Shown here: positions 36,920 through 45,697 of the stretch, piece by piece
How the letters are laid out: the number at the start of each line of letters is the position of its first letter
Position numbering within the stretch: the first letter of the stretch is position 1
From: Acidobacteria bacterium UBA7540
GTDB lineage: Bacteria; Acidobacteriota; Terriglobia; UBA7540
DNA length: 55,509 nt
Direction: 5' to 3'
Assembly (NCBI GenBank): GCA_002478145.1
Contig: DLMI01000178.1
Location: forward strand, 10,881 to 66,389
Notes under the pieces: model-generated
What the model was told of the DNA's origin: nothing
The model's database searches: none
Seen by the model: the letters and a program-made list of their open reading frames with translations, nothing else
Translations under genes and position numbers: made by a program

Positions 36920-38326
36920 ATGAAAGAAGCACAACGGACACTTACTGAATCGACATCGCAACCCATAACCCGGCGCACCCTATTGCAAGGCGCCTCTGTG
37001 GCTGCAGTGGCAGGGATGATTGGAAGCAGATCCTTCGCACAAGCAGGCGACAGCGAAAAACCGCCAGCGGCGGCTGCCTCCGGCCTTGCAGATAAGACCA
37101 AAACTTTCCCCGATAAGTTCCTGTGGGGTTGCGCGACAGCAGGACACCAAGTAGAGGGCAACAATACCAACAGCGACCTTTGGACGGTAGAACACTTACC
37201 CGAGAGCATGTTCAAAGAACCCTCCGGCGACGCCTGCGATCACTACCATCTCTATCCACAAGATATAAGCATGTTGGCCGATCTTGGGTTCAACTCTTAT
37301 CGTTTTTCGCTCGAGTGGTCACGCATTGAACCGGAAGAGGGATTCTTTTCCAACGCCGAGTTGCGACATTACCGGCGCGTGCTGGTCACTTGCCGCGAGC
37401 ACCATTTGACGACGCTGCTCACTTATTCTCACTTCTCCATCCCACGCTGGTTTGCCTACAAGGGTGCATGGCAGAATCCTGCGGCGGCCGATCTTTACGC
37501 GCGCTTCTGTGAAAAAGCAACTAAGCACCTGGGAGACCTCGTGGGTTATGCGTCAACCTTCAATGAGCCGGACGTTCCCCAATTGCTGAGCTGGATTAAT
37601 TTGCCAGGCAAGCCGGGAACGAGTATGACCGATATGTTCCAGTATAATTGGACTAAAGTGCGCAAGCAGCTCAACGCGCCTGAGTTCGCAGATTTCTTTC
37701 TGGGGGACGGGAAGAAGATCCGCGATGGTCTGCTGGCGGCGCACCACAAGGGCAAAGCCGCGATGAAATCGGTGCGGAGCGACATGCCAGTGGGGTTCAA
37801 TCTCGCGATCATGGACGATCAGGCGGCGCCCACAGACAGTCATGTGGCCGAGAAGCGGGCTGACGTGTACGGTCCGTGGCTGGAAGTTGCAAAACAAAAC
37901 GACTACCTGGGGGTGCAAACGTATTCACGAGCTCTAGTGGGAAAGAAGGACTTACCTCCCCCGAAAGACGCCGAGACTACGCAGGCAGGCTGGGAGTTTT
38001 ACCCGGAATGCGTTGAGCATGTGGTTCGCTATGCGAGTAAGGAAACGGGTGTGCCCATCATTGTCACGGAGAACGGAATCTCCACCACCGATGACACCCG
38101 GCGCGTGGAATATTTTCAACGCGCGCTCACCGGCCTGAAGCGCGCCATTGACGACGGCGTGGATGTCCGCGGCTATGTGGCCTGGTCGCTGCTCGACAAC
38201 TTCGAGTGGATGTCCGGTTTCGAGCCGAGGTACGGTATTGTTGCGGTGGATCTGGCCACTCAAAGGAGAACGATTAAGCCCAGTGCTACCGTGCTGGGCA
38301 ACATCGCACAGAGAAATTCGCTGTGA
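36920..38326 (+). CDS. Glycoside hydrolase family 1 (beta-glucosidase-like), Tat-exported
   Basis: A 468-residue GH1 enzyme. The N terminus has a twin-arginine signal (TRRTLLQGASVAAVAG, residues 18-33). The catalytic domain starts FPDKFLWGCATAGHQVEG; the acid/base lies in TFNEP (about residue 215) and the nucleophile in IVTENGIS (about residue 383). Both glutamates are present, as are YRFSLEWSRIEP and the closing WSLLDNFEW. Likely hydrolyses beta-glucosides or beta-galactosides outside the cytoplasm. A strong AGGAGGGAGAGG precedes the ATG. It follows the phosphatase by 120 bases on the same strand but with its own ribosome site and probably its own promoter. Typical GH1 enzymes are cytoplasmic, so the Tat signal is notable. 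Confidence 0.93.
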   Translation: MKEAQRTLTESTSQPITRRTLLQGASVAAVAGMIGSRSFAQAGDSEKPPAAAASGLADKTKTFPDKFLWGCATAGHQVEGNNTNSDLWTVEHLPESMFKEPSGDACDHYHLYPQDISMLADLGFNSYRFSLEWSRIEPEEGFFSNAELRHYRRVLVTCREHHLTTLLTYSHFSIPRWFAYKGAWQNPAAADLYARFCEKATKHLGDLVGYASTFNEPDVPQLLSWINLPGKPGTSMTDMFQYNWTKVRKQLNAPEFADFFLGDGKKIRDGLLAAHHKGKAAMKSVRSDMPVGFNLAIMDDQAAPTDSHVAEKRADVYGPWLEVAKQNDYLGVQTYSRALVGKKDLPPPKDAETTQAGWEFYPECVEHVVRYASKETGVPIIVTENGISTTDDTRRVEYFQRALTGLKRAIDDGVDVRGYVAWSLLDNFEWMSGFEPRYGIVAVDLATQRRTIKPSATVLGNIAQRNSL

Positions 38327-38456
38327 ATGGCTTTCCAAAGGACTTTCGCCTAGTTTCTGAAGAGGTTTCCGCCAACCTTATCCGCGAATGGGGGACGACT
38401 TTGCGTCTCTTGACACGCGGCAGATGATAGGCTAGGATAGTAGGTGGGGCTGAGGC

Positions 38457-38652
38457 AATGCTGAATGCTGAATGGTGAATGGTGAGTGCTGAACTGTGAA
38501 TTGTGACCTATGGATGTGAGGTGCCTTCGTAGGCCTTGCCACTGCGGACTGCCTTCTGCCTCTGAAGGGCCGCAGGTCTCCCGCAGGGCGGGACGGGACC
38601 TGCGCTACGCCTGCCGTCTGCCTACTGCTCACTGCCGATTGTCGACTGCATT
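38457..38652. repeat. Heptad arrays with a CTAC hairpin between them
   Basis: 38457-38508 reads gctgaat-gctgaat-ggtgaat-ggtgagt-gctgaac-tgtgaat. 38611-38652 reads ctgccgt-ctgccta-ctgctca-ctgccga-ttgtcga-ctgcatt. Both have a strict seven-base period. 38570-38608 is a hairpin (cccgcagggcggg) with ctgcgctac at its end, a REP-like unit. No gene is supported between 38327 and 39195. Confidence 0.65.
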
Positions 38653-38765
38653 TGAGGGAGGCGGGATGGAGAGGGCTCCTGGCAGGCATGGCAGGCCCTG
38701 GACAAGATGTCACCGCCGACAGGGAAAGAAAGAACTAGTAACTTTAAAAAGTGAACGAACAACGC

Positions 38766-39166
38766 GGGAATGTTATTGAAAACAAAGGACCGCTGTGGAA
38801 AGAGTGGCGGCGAAGCTGGAATGTCTATGAAAACAAAGGCACTTAGCCCTTAAAAACGGGAATGCTGTTGAAAAGACAGGTAGTTAGCATGTGGCAGGTG
38901 GTGGGTGGGGAATTAAGAACAGGGGCTGGGGGCTGGGGGACGAAGGCCTGCCCGCCGCCGGTGCGTGCCAGCATCACTCGCTCGACCTGTCCTGCGGCTC
39001 AAGAAAGCCTACCAACCCTGAAAAAGGATTGTTTTTTTGACGGATCGAGGCGGGAATGTCTATGAAAACAAAGGGTCGGCTTTCCACGGGCGGGGGAGAA
39101 GCGGGAATGTCTATGAAAACAAAGGCACTTAGCCCTTAGAAGCGGGAATGTTGTTGAAAGGAAAGG
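38766..39166. repeat. 23-base motif in two identically spaced triplets
   Basis: Core GGAATGTCTATGAAAACAAA occurs, with variation, starting at 38766, 38817, 38858, 39052, 39103 and 39144. The spacings are 51, 41, then 51, 41 bases, and the two triplets are exactly 286 bases apart. The spacer between members two and three is also conserved (cacttagccctta), and both triplets end with tagttag. It lies between the 3' ends of the GH1 gene and trpE. Confidence 0.75.
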
Positions 39167-39195
39167 TAGTTAGTAGGTGGTCGATGGGCCTGCCC

Positions 39196-40719
39196 CTACA
39201 AACCCCTTTCGCCGATTTGGAAAGCTTTGAGGATGGCCTTGGCTTTATCGAGGCATTCCTGGTGCTCACGGGCGGGAACGGAGTCCGCAACGATTCCGGC
39301 CCCAGCCTGTAGGTATGCGCGCTTACCCTTAATGAGCACGGTGCGGATGACGATGCAGGAGTTGAGATTGCCGGAAAAGTCGAGGTAGAGCACCGCGCCG
39401 CCGTAGAGGCCGCGGCGGGTGGGTTCGAGCTCGTCTATGATTTCCATGGCGCGCACCTTGGGCGCGCCAGTGAGCGTGCCGGCGGGAAAACAGGCTGCCA
39501 GCGCGGCGTAGCTATCCGCATCCGGGCGGAGCCGGCCGCGAATGGATGAGACCAAGTGCATCACGTGGGAATAGCGCTCGACGAACATGACTTCCTGCGG
39601 GCGCACGGTCGAGAACTCGCACACGCGCCCGATGTCGTTGCGGCCCAGGTCCACAAGCATGATGTGCTCGGCGCGCTCCTTTTGGTCGCCGCGCAGTTCT
39701 TCCTCCAGCCGCTTGTCCTCATCCTCCGTCTTTCCCCTGGGGCGCGTTCCGGCGATGGGCCGGTATTCCACTTCGCGTCCGGAAACCTTCACGAGCATTT
39801 CCGGGGAAGAGCCAAGGATGGTGGAATCGCCCATGCGCAGGTAGTACATGTAAGGCGACGGGTTCACCACCCGCAGGGCGCGATAAATCTCGAAGGGCGG
39901 GACGCGCACCGGCGCTTCCAAGCGTTGCGAGATCACAACTTGGAAGATGTCGCCAGCGCGGATGTATTCCTTCGAGCGCTCCACCATGGTTTCGTAACGC
40001 TGGCGGGTCATGTTGTGACGCACGCGCCAGGGGCCGCGAGGCGGGCGGAGGCGTGGCAGGACGAGCGGGCGGCGCAGCAGGCTTTCCATCCGCGCGAGCT
40101 GGTGGACCGCGGCGTCGTACTTGGCGCGCAGGGCGCCACTGCCTTCTTCCGTCAGAACATTCGCAATCAGGAACAGGCGGTGCTGGACGTGGTCGAAGGC
40201 GACGAGGTTGGCAAAGTACATGAAGGCAGCGTCGTCCACGTCAACGTCCATCTCGACGCGGGCCGGAAGGCGCTCCAGCTTGCGGACCGCTTCGTAGGCA
40301 AGAAAGCCCACGGCGCCGGCAGTGAATGGCGGCAGGCCGGGCAGGGTCACGGAGCGGTAACGCGCGCCCACCTGACGCAGGCATTCGAAGATGTCACCGG
40401 ATTCTTCCGTCCGCCGCGAGCCCCGGGCGATGGTAATTCGATCGCCGCGAGAGGAAATCACCTCAAACGGGTCAACGCCGAAAAAAGTGTAGCGCCCTAC
40501 CCGCTCACCGCCTTCGACGCTCTCTAGCAAGAAGCTATAGGGATGCGCCTTGCCGGCAGGGGCACGGTGGCTCGCCCCGGCAGAGGTCTCCGGGGAAAGT
40601 CGCAAGTAAGCAGAAACAGGGCTGAGCAGGTCCGCCACAATCGTCCGGTAAACAGGTACAACATTTCCCCGGCGGGCTAGGCGCTGGAATTCGGCGAAAG
40701 TGGGTTCGATGTCGGGCAT
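39196..40719 (-). CDS. trpE: Anthranilate synthase component I
   Basis: A 507-residue chorismate-utilising enzyme making anthranilate with the TrpG glutaminase. The N-terminal tryptophan-binding region has the LLES element (SFLLESVEGGERVGRYTF). The catalytic domain shows PSPYMYYLRMGDSTILGSSP, PIAGTRPRGKT, DLGRNDIGRVC, HLVSSIRGRL, FPAGTLTGAPKVRAMEIID and the closing YLQAGAGIVADS, all normal for TrpE rather than PabB. No Shine-Dalgarno is present: the bases before ATG 40719 are a run of seven-base repeats. trpG and the other trp genes are not in the window. It follows aroDE on the same strand, 148 bases downstream. Confidence 0.95.
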   Translation of the reverse strand: MPDIEPTFAEFQRLARRGNVVPVYRTIVADLLSPVSAYLRLSPETSAGASHRAPAGKAHPYSFLLESVEGGERVGRYTFFGVDPFEVISSRGDRITIARGSRRTEESGDIFECLRQVGARYRSVTLPGLPPFTAGAVGFLAYEAVRKLERLPARVEMDVDVDDAAFMYFANLVAFDHVQHRLFLIANVLTEEGSGALRAKYDAAVHQLARMESLLRRPLVLPRLRPPRGPWRVRHNMTRQRYETMVERSKEYIRAGDIFQVVISQRLEAPVRVPPFEIYRALRVVNPSPYMYYLRMGDSTILGSSPEMLVKVSGREVEYRPIAGTRPRGKTEDEDKRLEEELRGDQKERAEHIMLVDLGRNDIGRVCEFSTVRPQEVMFVERYSHVMHLVSSIRGRLRPDADSYAALAACFPAGTLTGAPKVRAMEIIDELEPTRRGLYGGAVLYLDFSGNLNSCIVIRTVLIKGKRAYLQAGAGIVADSVPAREHQECLDKAKAILKAFQIGERGL

Positions 40720-40724
40720 AGGAA

Positions 40725-40853
40725 TAGGATTCAGGAGTCAGGATTCAGGAGTCAGGAGTCAGAAGTCAGAAACCTGTAGGTTGGCGGCGGGGGAAAAACG
40801 CCTACATCCCGCCCACAACTCTTCTTCTCAACTGACAACTGACGACTGACCAC
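40725..40853. repeat. Heptad arrays forming the trpE leader
   Basis: 40725-40769 reads taggatt-caggagt-caggatt-caggagt-caggagt-cagaagt-cag on the plus strand, starting five bases before the trpE start codon on the other strand. 40831-40853 reads actgaca-actgacg-actgacc-ac. Between them is a stretch with gtaggttggcgg and cgcctac, a possible GTAG/CTAC unit. Confidence 0.7.
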
Positions 40854-40867
40854 TTACCGACGAGCAG

Positions 40868-42394
40868 CTATCCGCCGGTGGAGCGATCCAGGAGTTGGCG
40901 GACAGCCTGCTCCATCAGGGCACGTGGGGCCGTGAGCCCAGTCCAGATTTCGAATTGACGCGCGCCTTGCGCCACCAGCATTTCAAGGCCGGAGATAGTG
41001 ATCAAGCCGCGCCCCCTGGCCTCCGTGATGAAGCGCGTGGCGAGGGGATAATACACCATGTCGAAAACCACGGACGCGCGCAAACGCGCTAAGTCGAGGG
41101 GCGAAGAATCCACGTAGGGGTACATGCCCACCGGAGTAGCATTAATCACCGCATCTACTTCCAGCCCCTCGGCGCCCTCCCAGGAGACCGCTTCGCCATT
41201 GACCGCGCGCGCCAGCCGCCGCCCCATCTCCTCGCGGCGCGCCGCGACGATGACTCTTGCGCCCTCGGCGCGCAAGGCGTAGGCGGCGGCGCGGGCGGCT
41301 CCTCCCGCGCCCAAAATCAGCATGCGGCTGCCGGACAACCTCAACCGCTTCGTGAGCACTTCGACCACCGCCGCCGCGTCGGTATTCCAGCCCATCCATT
41401 TGCCGTTCTGGACAGCAACGGTGTTGCACGCGCCGATGCGAGTGGCGAGCGGGTCAGCCCAATCGAGCGAACGCAGAACGGCGCGCTTGTAGGGCATGGT
41501 CACAGCGAAGCCGAACAAGCCCGCTTGGCGCGCGAAGGTGAGGAAGTCGGAGAGTTGATTGGTTTCGCAGGGCAGGAAAACGGCATTCACATGCTTGGCC
41601 TGGAAAGCCGCGTTTTGCATGGCGGGCGAAAGCGAAATCGAAGCGCGTGACCCGACCACGCCATAAAGCTGGGTGCGCCGGTTAAGCCGGTCCACCCGGT
41701 AAATGGACCGCATGATTTCTGCGCCAACTTGGCCGGGCACCACCGAATGGTTTCCCGGGGAAGCGTAAGTGATTGCCGAACCCCAAAGCAGAGCCAACAA
41801 TCGCGAGGGAATGCCCGACGCGCCCATCGCCACCGCCACAAGCTTCGGACTCTGACGATGATAGGTCTTGAGGAGTTGTCGGATTTGAATGTTGTTACGC
41901 AAATGCTGCGCCTGCGTGGCGACCTTGACCATATCTACCGGGAGGCGAGCGAGTTGGCGATAGACGGCGCCGAGCGAGGGGGTCTTGCGATAGTTGTGAT
42001 AGGAAGCCATCACCCTTGCCGGGTGAAATTGCCGCAGCAGCGAGGAACCCGCTACCTTGATGGACTCGAACTCGATGTCCACCCACGGGCAACCCGCACG
42101 CACCGCGGCAGCAAGCACTGCTGCTTGCTGTTCCACAGTTCCCTTGAAAGCTCCGCCTGCCTCCTCCCTTCGGCAGGTGGCGATGGTCTGTGGAACATGC
42201 AACCGCGAAAGCACCTGATGGAGTGAGACCTCGAATTGGGTAAAGTCCTGGAGGTGATCCAATCGCAACTCGTAGCCCACGGGAGCACCGCTCAAGTGGC
42301 TTGCCTGGGCTTCCAATGCCGCGAGGTTAGGACCCGCCAGCGTGACGAAGATACGAGGTGTGGTGGGTTTAGCCAACAGACACTCCCCAAGCAT
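40868..42394 (-). CDS. aroDE: Bifunctional 3-dehydroquinate dehydratase / shikimate dehydrogenase
   Basis: A 508-residue fusion catalysing steps three and four of the shikimate pathway. Residues 1-235 are type I dehydroquinase: ELRLDHL, MASYHNYRKTP with the catalytic histidine near 130, and VKVATQA with the Schiff-base lysine near 156. From about 240 comes shikimate dehydrogenase: SISLSPAMQNAAF, MPYKRAV with the catalytic lysine near 299, GWNTDAAA with the aspartate near 337, and the NADP loop GAGGAARAAAYAL. The same order occurs in plants and some bacteria. ATG 42394 is chosen; an in-frame TTG at 42412 is possible. Co-directional with trpE, supporting an aromatic amino-acid transcription unit. 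Confidence 0.94.
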   Translation of the reverse strand: MLGECLLAKPTTPRIFVTLAGPNLAALEAQASHLSGAPVGYELRLDHLQDFTQFEVSLHQVLSRLHVPQTIATCRREEAGGAFKGTVEQQAAVLAAAVRAGCPWVDIEFESIKVAGSSLLRQFHPARVMASYHNYRKTPSLGAVYRQLARLPVDMVKVATQAQHLRNNIQIRQLLKTYHRQSPKLVAVAMGASGIPSRLLALLWGSAITYASPGNHSVVPGQVGAEIMRSIYRVDRLNRRTQLYGVVGSRASISLSPAMQNAAFQAKHVNAVFLPCETNQLSDFLTFARQAGLFGFAVTMPYKRAVLRSLDWADPLATRIGACNTVAVQNGKWMGWNTDAAAVVEVLTKRLRLSGSRMLILGAGGAARAAAYALRAEGARVIVAARREEMGRRLARAVNGEAVSWEGAEGLEVDAVINATPVGMYPYVDSSPLDLARLRASVVFDMVYYPLATRFITEARGRGLITISGLEMLVAQGARQFEIWTGLTAPRALMEQAVRQLLDRSTGG

Positions 42395-42637
42395 TTTTTC
42401 CGCGGGGTTCAACGAGTTGACTATAAAGGTTTTGACTGAAGAAACGCAAGAATTTTGCGGGAATGGTGAACCTAAATCCGCTGCCGCCTGACCTCCCGAA
42501 TTGGTCAGTAAGAACGGCTGATTCTGCTCGAAGGAATTAACCCGCGAACTTCAATGCTCACCTCAGGCGAGTCATCTGATATAGTAGCCGGTCTCTTTGA
42601 TTTGATGTCGAGTCCCTACAAGTTGGTCAATAAAACT

Positions 42638-44092
42638 ATGGTTGATTTCCAAAACACATCTGGCAGACGCACCACACTCGGTAGACTTCATCCGATCCGC
42701 ATCCTGATGGTTCTGGCCGCGCTCTCGTTTTCCGCTTTCGCAGAGACCCAGCTTGATGACCACCTCCAGGCGATTGCCTGGCCACCCTACCAGGACGAGA
42801 CGGTGAAGTTAATGCGCGAGTACCTGCGTATTGACACCTCGAACCCGCCCGGGAACGAGCTGGCGGCGGCAGAATTCTTCCACCGGCTTTTCGATCAGGC
42901 TGGAATTCCCAACACCATCTATCCTTATGCCCCGGGGCGAGCCAATATCTACGCGGTCATCAAAGGTGATGGAACGCTAAGGCCCTTGGTGCTGCTGAAC
43001 CACATGGATGTGGTCCAAGCAGACGCCAGGAGCTGGCGGCTTCCCCCTTTCTCCGCAGAAATCCTGGCGGGGGAGATTTACGGGCGCGGCGCAGAGGATA
43101 TGAAGGACGAGGGGTTGCTTCAGGCCATGGTCATGCTGATCGCGGCCCGGGAACACCTGCCCCTGAAGCGCGACCTGATTTTCCTGGCGACCTCGGATGA
43201 GGAAGTCAACGACACGGGTAGCGCCTGGATGCTTGAGAACCATCCGGAACTGGTGCGCGACGCGGAATTCCTCATTACGGAGGGTGGCTCAAATCTGATT
43301 ACCCGTGAGCGGGGGACGATTTACGGGGTGGGCGTGGGGGAGAAGGCCCCCTTCTGGCTTCGCCTGACGGCCTCCGGTAGAGGCGGCCACGGCTCTGTCC
43401 CCATTCCTGACTCAGCGCCGAACCGGCTGGTAAAGGCCCTCGCCCGAGTGGCGGACTGGCAGCCACCCATCCGGTTGCTACCCTCCGTGGAACAGTACTT
43501 CACCGTGATCGCAAGACTCGAACCGGAACCGCAAGCTTCACAGTTCCGCAACATCCGAAAAGCGCTTCAGGACCCTGCCTTCGCCCGAAGTATCAGCCGG
43601 AACGAAGACCTCAACTTTCTGCTAAGGAACACCGTTTCACTCACCATCCTCCAGGGCAGTCCTCAAACCAACGTGATACCCGATACCGCCTACGCCGAAC
43701 TTGATGTGCGGCTGCTTCCGGGTGAGGACCCCAAGGTGTTTCTGGCCCAGCTTCGAACCGTGCTGGCGGATGACTCCATCCGGATTACGCCTGCAAGCCC
43801 CTTCAAGCCTCCGAACTCTTCCTCTACGGACACAAGCCTCTATCGGCTGATTGAGCAGGTGGTGCACCAATACAATCCGCAGGCGATTGTTGCCCCGGCG
43901 CTGGGCGGCGGATACACTGAGAGCCAGATGTACCGCCAGCTTGGGATTACTTGCTACGGGTTCAACAGCCTCGAAGTAACACCAGAAGTGGACGCCACTC
44001 AGCACGCGGCCAATGAGCGTGTGCCCGTCGAACAGCTCCGCCGGGGGGTGAAGATCTTCTTTGAAGTCGTGGCACGGGCGGCGAATCAATAG
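42638..44092 (+). CDS. M20-family metallopeptidase, exported
   Basis: About 484 residues with a signal segment (IRILMVLAALSFSAFAETQL) and an M20/M25/M40 catalytic domain: NHMDVV (zinc ligand and neighbouring catalytic aspartate), RGAEDMKDEG, SDEEVNDTGS (glutamates) and a dimerisation lid (SGRGGHGSVPIPDSAPNRLV). The C-terminal zinc histidine is probably that in DATQHAANERV. It probably hydrolyses dipeptides or N-acyl amino acids outside the cytoplasm. The frame is open from 42554; ATG 42638 gives a normal n-region before the hydrophobic core, but no start has a good ribosome site, so the N terminus is uncertain. Divergent from aroDE. Confidence 0.9.
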   Translation: MVDFQNTSGRRTTLGRLHPIRILMVLAALSFSAFAETQLDDHLQAIAWPPYQDETVKLMREYLRIDTSNPPGNELAAAEFFHRLFDQAGIPNTIYPYAPGRANIYAVIKGDGTLRPLVLLNHMDVVQADARSWRLPPFSAEILAGEIYGRGAEDMKDEGLLQAMVMLIAAREHLPLKRDLIFLATSDEEVNDTGSAWMLENHPELVRDAEFLITEGGSNLITRERGTIYGVGVGEKAPFWLRLTASGRGGHGSVPIPDSAPNRLVKALARVADWQPPIRLLPSVEQYFTVIARLEPEPQASQFRNIRKALQDPAFARSISRNEDLNFLLRNTVSLTILQGSPQTNVIPDTAYAELDVRLLPGEDPKVFLAQLRTVLADDSIRITPASPFKPPNSSSTDTSLYRLIEQVVHQYNPQAIVAPALGGGYTESQMYRQLGITCYGFNSLEVTPEVDATQHAANERVPVEQLRRGVKIFFEVVARAANQ

Positions 44093-44153
44093 CAGCGACA
44101 ACTGCCGGCGTTAAGAGCGGCAATTGATGTCACATGGCTTTGAGGGGCGATGC

Positions 44154-44225
44154 GTAGGGGGACGGCTTGCCGTCCCCTGTTAGCGGCGAGGTCCCCGACG
44201 AGGGTAGGGCAAGCCCTACCCCTAC
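44154..44225. repeat. GTAG...CTAC double hairpin
   Basis: gtagggggacggcttgccgt at the left contains ggggacggcttgccgtcccc; the right part holds tagggcaagccctacccc and ends CTAC. Lies between the M20 and NUDIX genes. Confidence 0.75.
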
Positions 44226-44252
44226 AGAGGTCTACGGGCGCCGACCGAAAAG

Positions 44253-44687
44253 ATGAAGCGCGAGTATCCAGATCGACCAATCGTGGGCGTGGGCGGAGTG
44301 GTGGTTCACCGCCACCGCGCCCTCCTCATTCGCCGCGGCAGCGAGCCGCTCAAGGGCGAGTGGTCTATTCCCGGCGGAATGCTCGAGCTTGGCGAGGAAT
44401 TGGCCGAAGGGGTGCGGCGCGAACTGAAGGAAGAAACCGGCCTGGAGGTTGAGCCACTGGAAATCGTCGCGGCGTTTGACCGCATCACGCGGGAAGGGAA
44501 GCGCGTCAAGTACCACTACGTCATCGTGGATTACGTTTGCCGGCTGAAGCGCGGTCGGCTTAAGCCCGCCTCCGACGTTGTCGACGCCCGCTGGGCGCGG
44601 CGGGAAGACCTGCCGAAGTATCACCTCACCGAGATGGCCACCAAGGTTATCCTGGAATCGTTCGAGATGATGAGAAGACGGCGCTAA
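44253..44687 (+). CDS. NUDIX hydrolase
   Basis: A 144-residue NUDIX protein. The full Nudix box is present from GGMLELGEELAEGVRRELKE to ETGLEV (about residues 37-62), matching GX5EX7REUXEEXGU. IVGVGGVVVHRHRALLIRRG before it and the closing KYHLTEMATKVIL are usual for ADP-ribose pyrophosphatase-like or MutT-like members. The substrate is a nucleoside diphosphate linked to X; which one cannot be read from sequence. GAAAAG is the only ribosome-site candidate. It stands alone on the plus strand after the M20 peptidase. Confidence 0.92.
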   Translation: MKREYPDRPIVGVGGVVVHRHRALLIRRGSEPLKGEWSIPGGMLELGEELAEGVRRELKEETGLEVEPLEIVAAFDRITREGKRVKYHYVIVDYVCRLKRGRLKPASDVVDARWARREDLPKYHLTEMATKVILESFEMMRRRR

Positions 44688-44936
44688 GGGCTCGCTTCAT
44701 TCTGCGCGACGTTACCCCCTGAGTGCCGAAGCGCGAATCAAGGTCATTCCCGTCCCCAGGGTCGCGGCAGAGCCGCTTTGGGATGTTACCTTTCGGGGAC
44801 CTTGACGCGACCCTGTTCTCGTCCCGCCGTGTGTAGCCCCTCCCTGCGGCGGCGGTTAGTGATATCCTTACACGTGGTGTGCCGCGCGAGTGGCAGGCAC
44901 CTTGAATAGCTTGATGAATCGATTGGAGGCCTGGCG

Positions 44937-45578
44937 ATGAAACTGATGAACCTGGAGTTCACCCGCATTGCGCATGATACCTTTCGCATCAAAGGCTCGA
45001 AGCTTATTTACACTGACCCCTTCAAGGTGACGAAGGCGGATGAGGCTGACATCGTTTTAATTAGTCACGAGCATTTCGATCACCTCAGTCTGGAAGACCT
45101 TCAAAAGGTGATTTCCCCCAAGACGACCATTGTGGCAAGCCCAAGCTGCAAAGGTGGGCTCAAAAGGGTGAAGGCGAAGGAAACGAAGTTTCTCGATCCC
45201 GGTGGCAAGTTGAGTATCGGGAAGGTCGAAATCGAGGCAGTCCCTGCTTACAACGTGAATAAGTTTCGAGAGCCGGGGCGTGTATTCCACCCCAAGGAAG
45301 ACAAGAAGCTGGGGTTCGTATTTCAGATGGACGGGACGCGCGTCTACTTTGCCGGCGATACGGACTTCATCCCGGAAATGAAATCCATCACCTGTGACAT
45401 CGCCCTTCTCCCCGTCTCAGGCACTTATGTTATGACGGCCGAAGAGGCGGCGGAGGCTACGGAGGCGATTAAGCCGAAGATCGTCGTGCCGATGCATTAC
45501 GCGGCGATCGTGGGCACAGAAGGCGACGCGCAGGAATTCAAATCTCTGGTAAAGAACTGCCAGGTGGAGATTATTTAG
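44937..45578 (+). CDS. MBL-fold metal-dependent hydrolase (UPF0173/UlaG-like)
   Basis: A 213-residue cytoplasmic metallo-beta-lactamase-fold protein. The metal motif is HEHFDH (residues 44-49, ISHEHFDHLSLED), followed by the second-sphere AGDTDF near residue 140 and PMHYAAI near residue 185. The family resembles UPF0173 hydrolases and L-ascorbate-6-phosphate lactonases; the true substrate is unknown. GGAGG at 44926-44930 supports ATG 44937. No operon partner; the 250-bp gap upstream shows no gene. Confidence 0.9.
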   Translation: MKLMNLEFTRIAHDTFRIKGSKLIYTDPFKVTKADEADIVLISHEHFDHLSLEDLQKVISPKTTIVASPSCKGGLKRVKAKETKFLDPGGKLSIGKVEIEAVPAYNVNKFREPGRVFHPKEDKKLGFVFQMDGTRVYFAGDTDFIPEMKSITCDIALLPVSGTYVMTAEEAAEATEAIKPKIVVPMHYAAIVGTEGDAQEFKSLVKNCQVEII

Positions 45579-45697
45579 GCCGGGTTTCTCACTACCTGTT
45601 GCCGTTTCGAGTCGGGCGGCTGGAAGGGCGGGGTTTTAACCCCGCCGGAGGAGTTTGCACATTTGCCAGGCCATATCAACCCTCCCGAGGGTCCCGG

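Noticed and set aside
38766..39166. CRISPR-like array
   Set aside because: Only three copies per block, spacers of 28 and 18 bases are partly conserved between blocks, and no cas genes are present.
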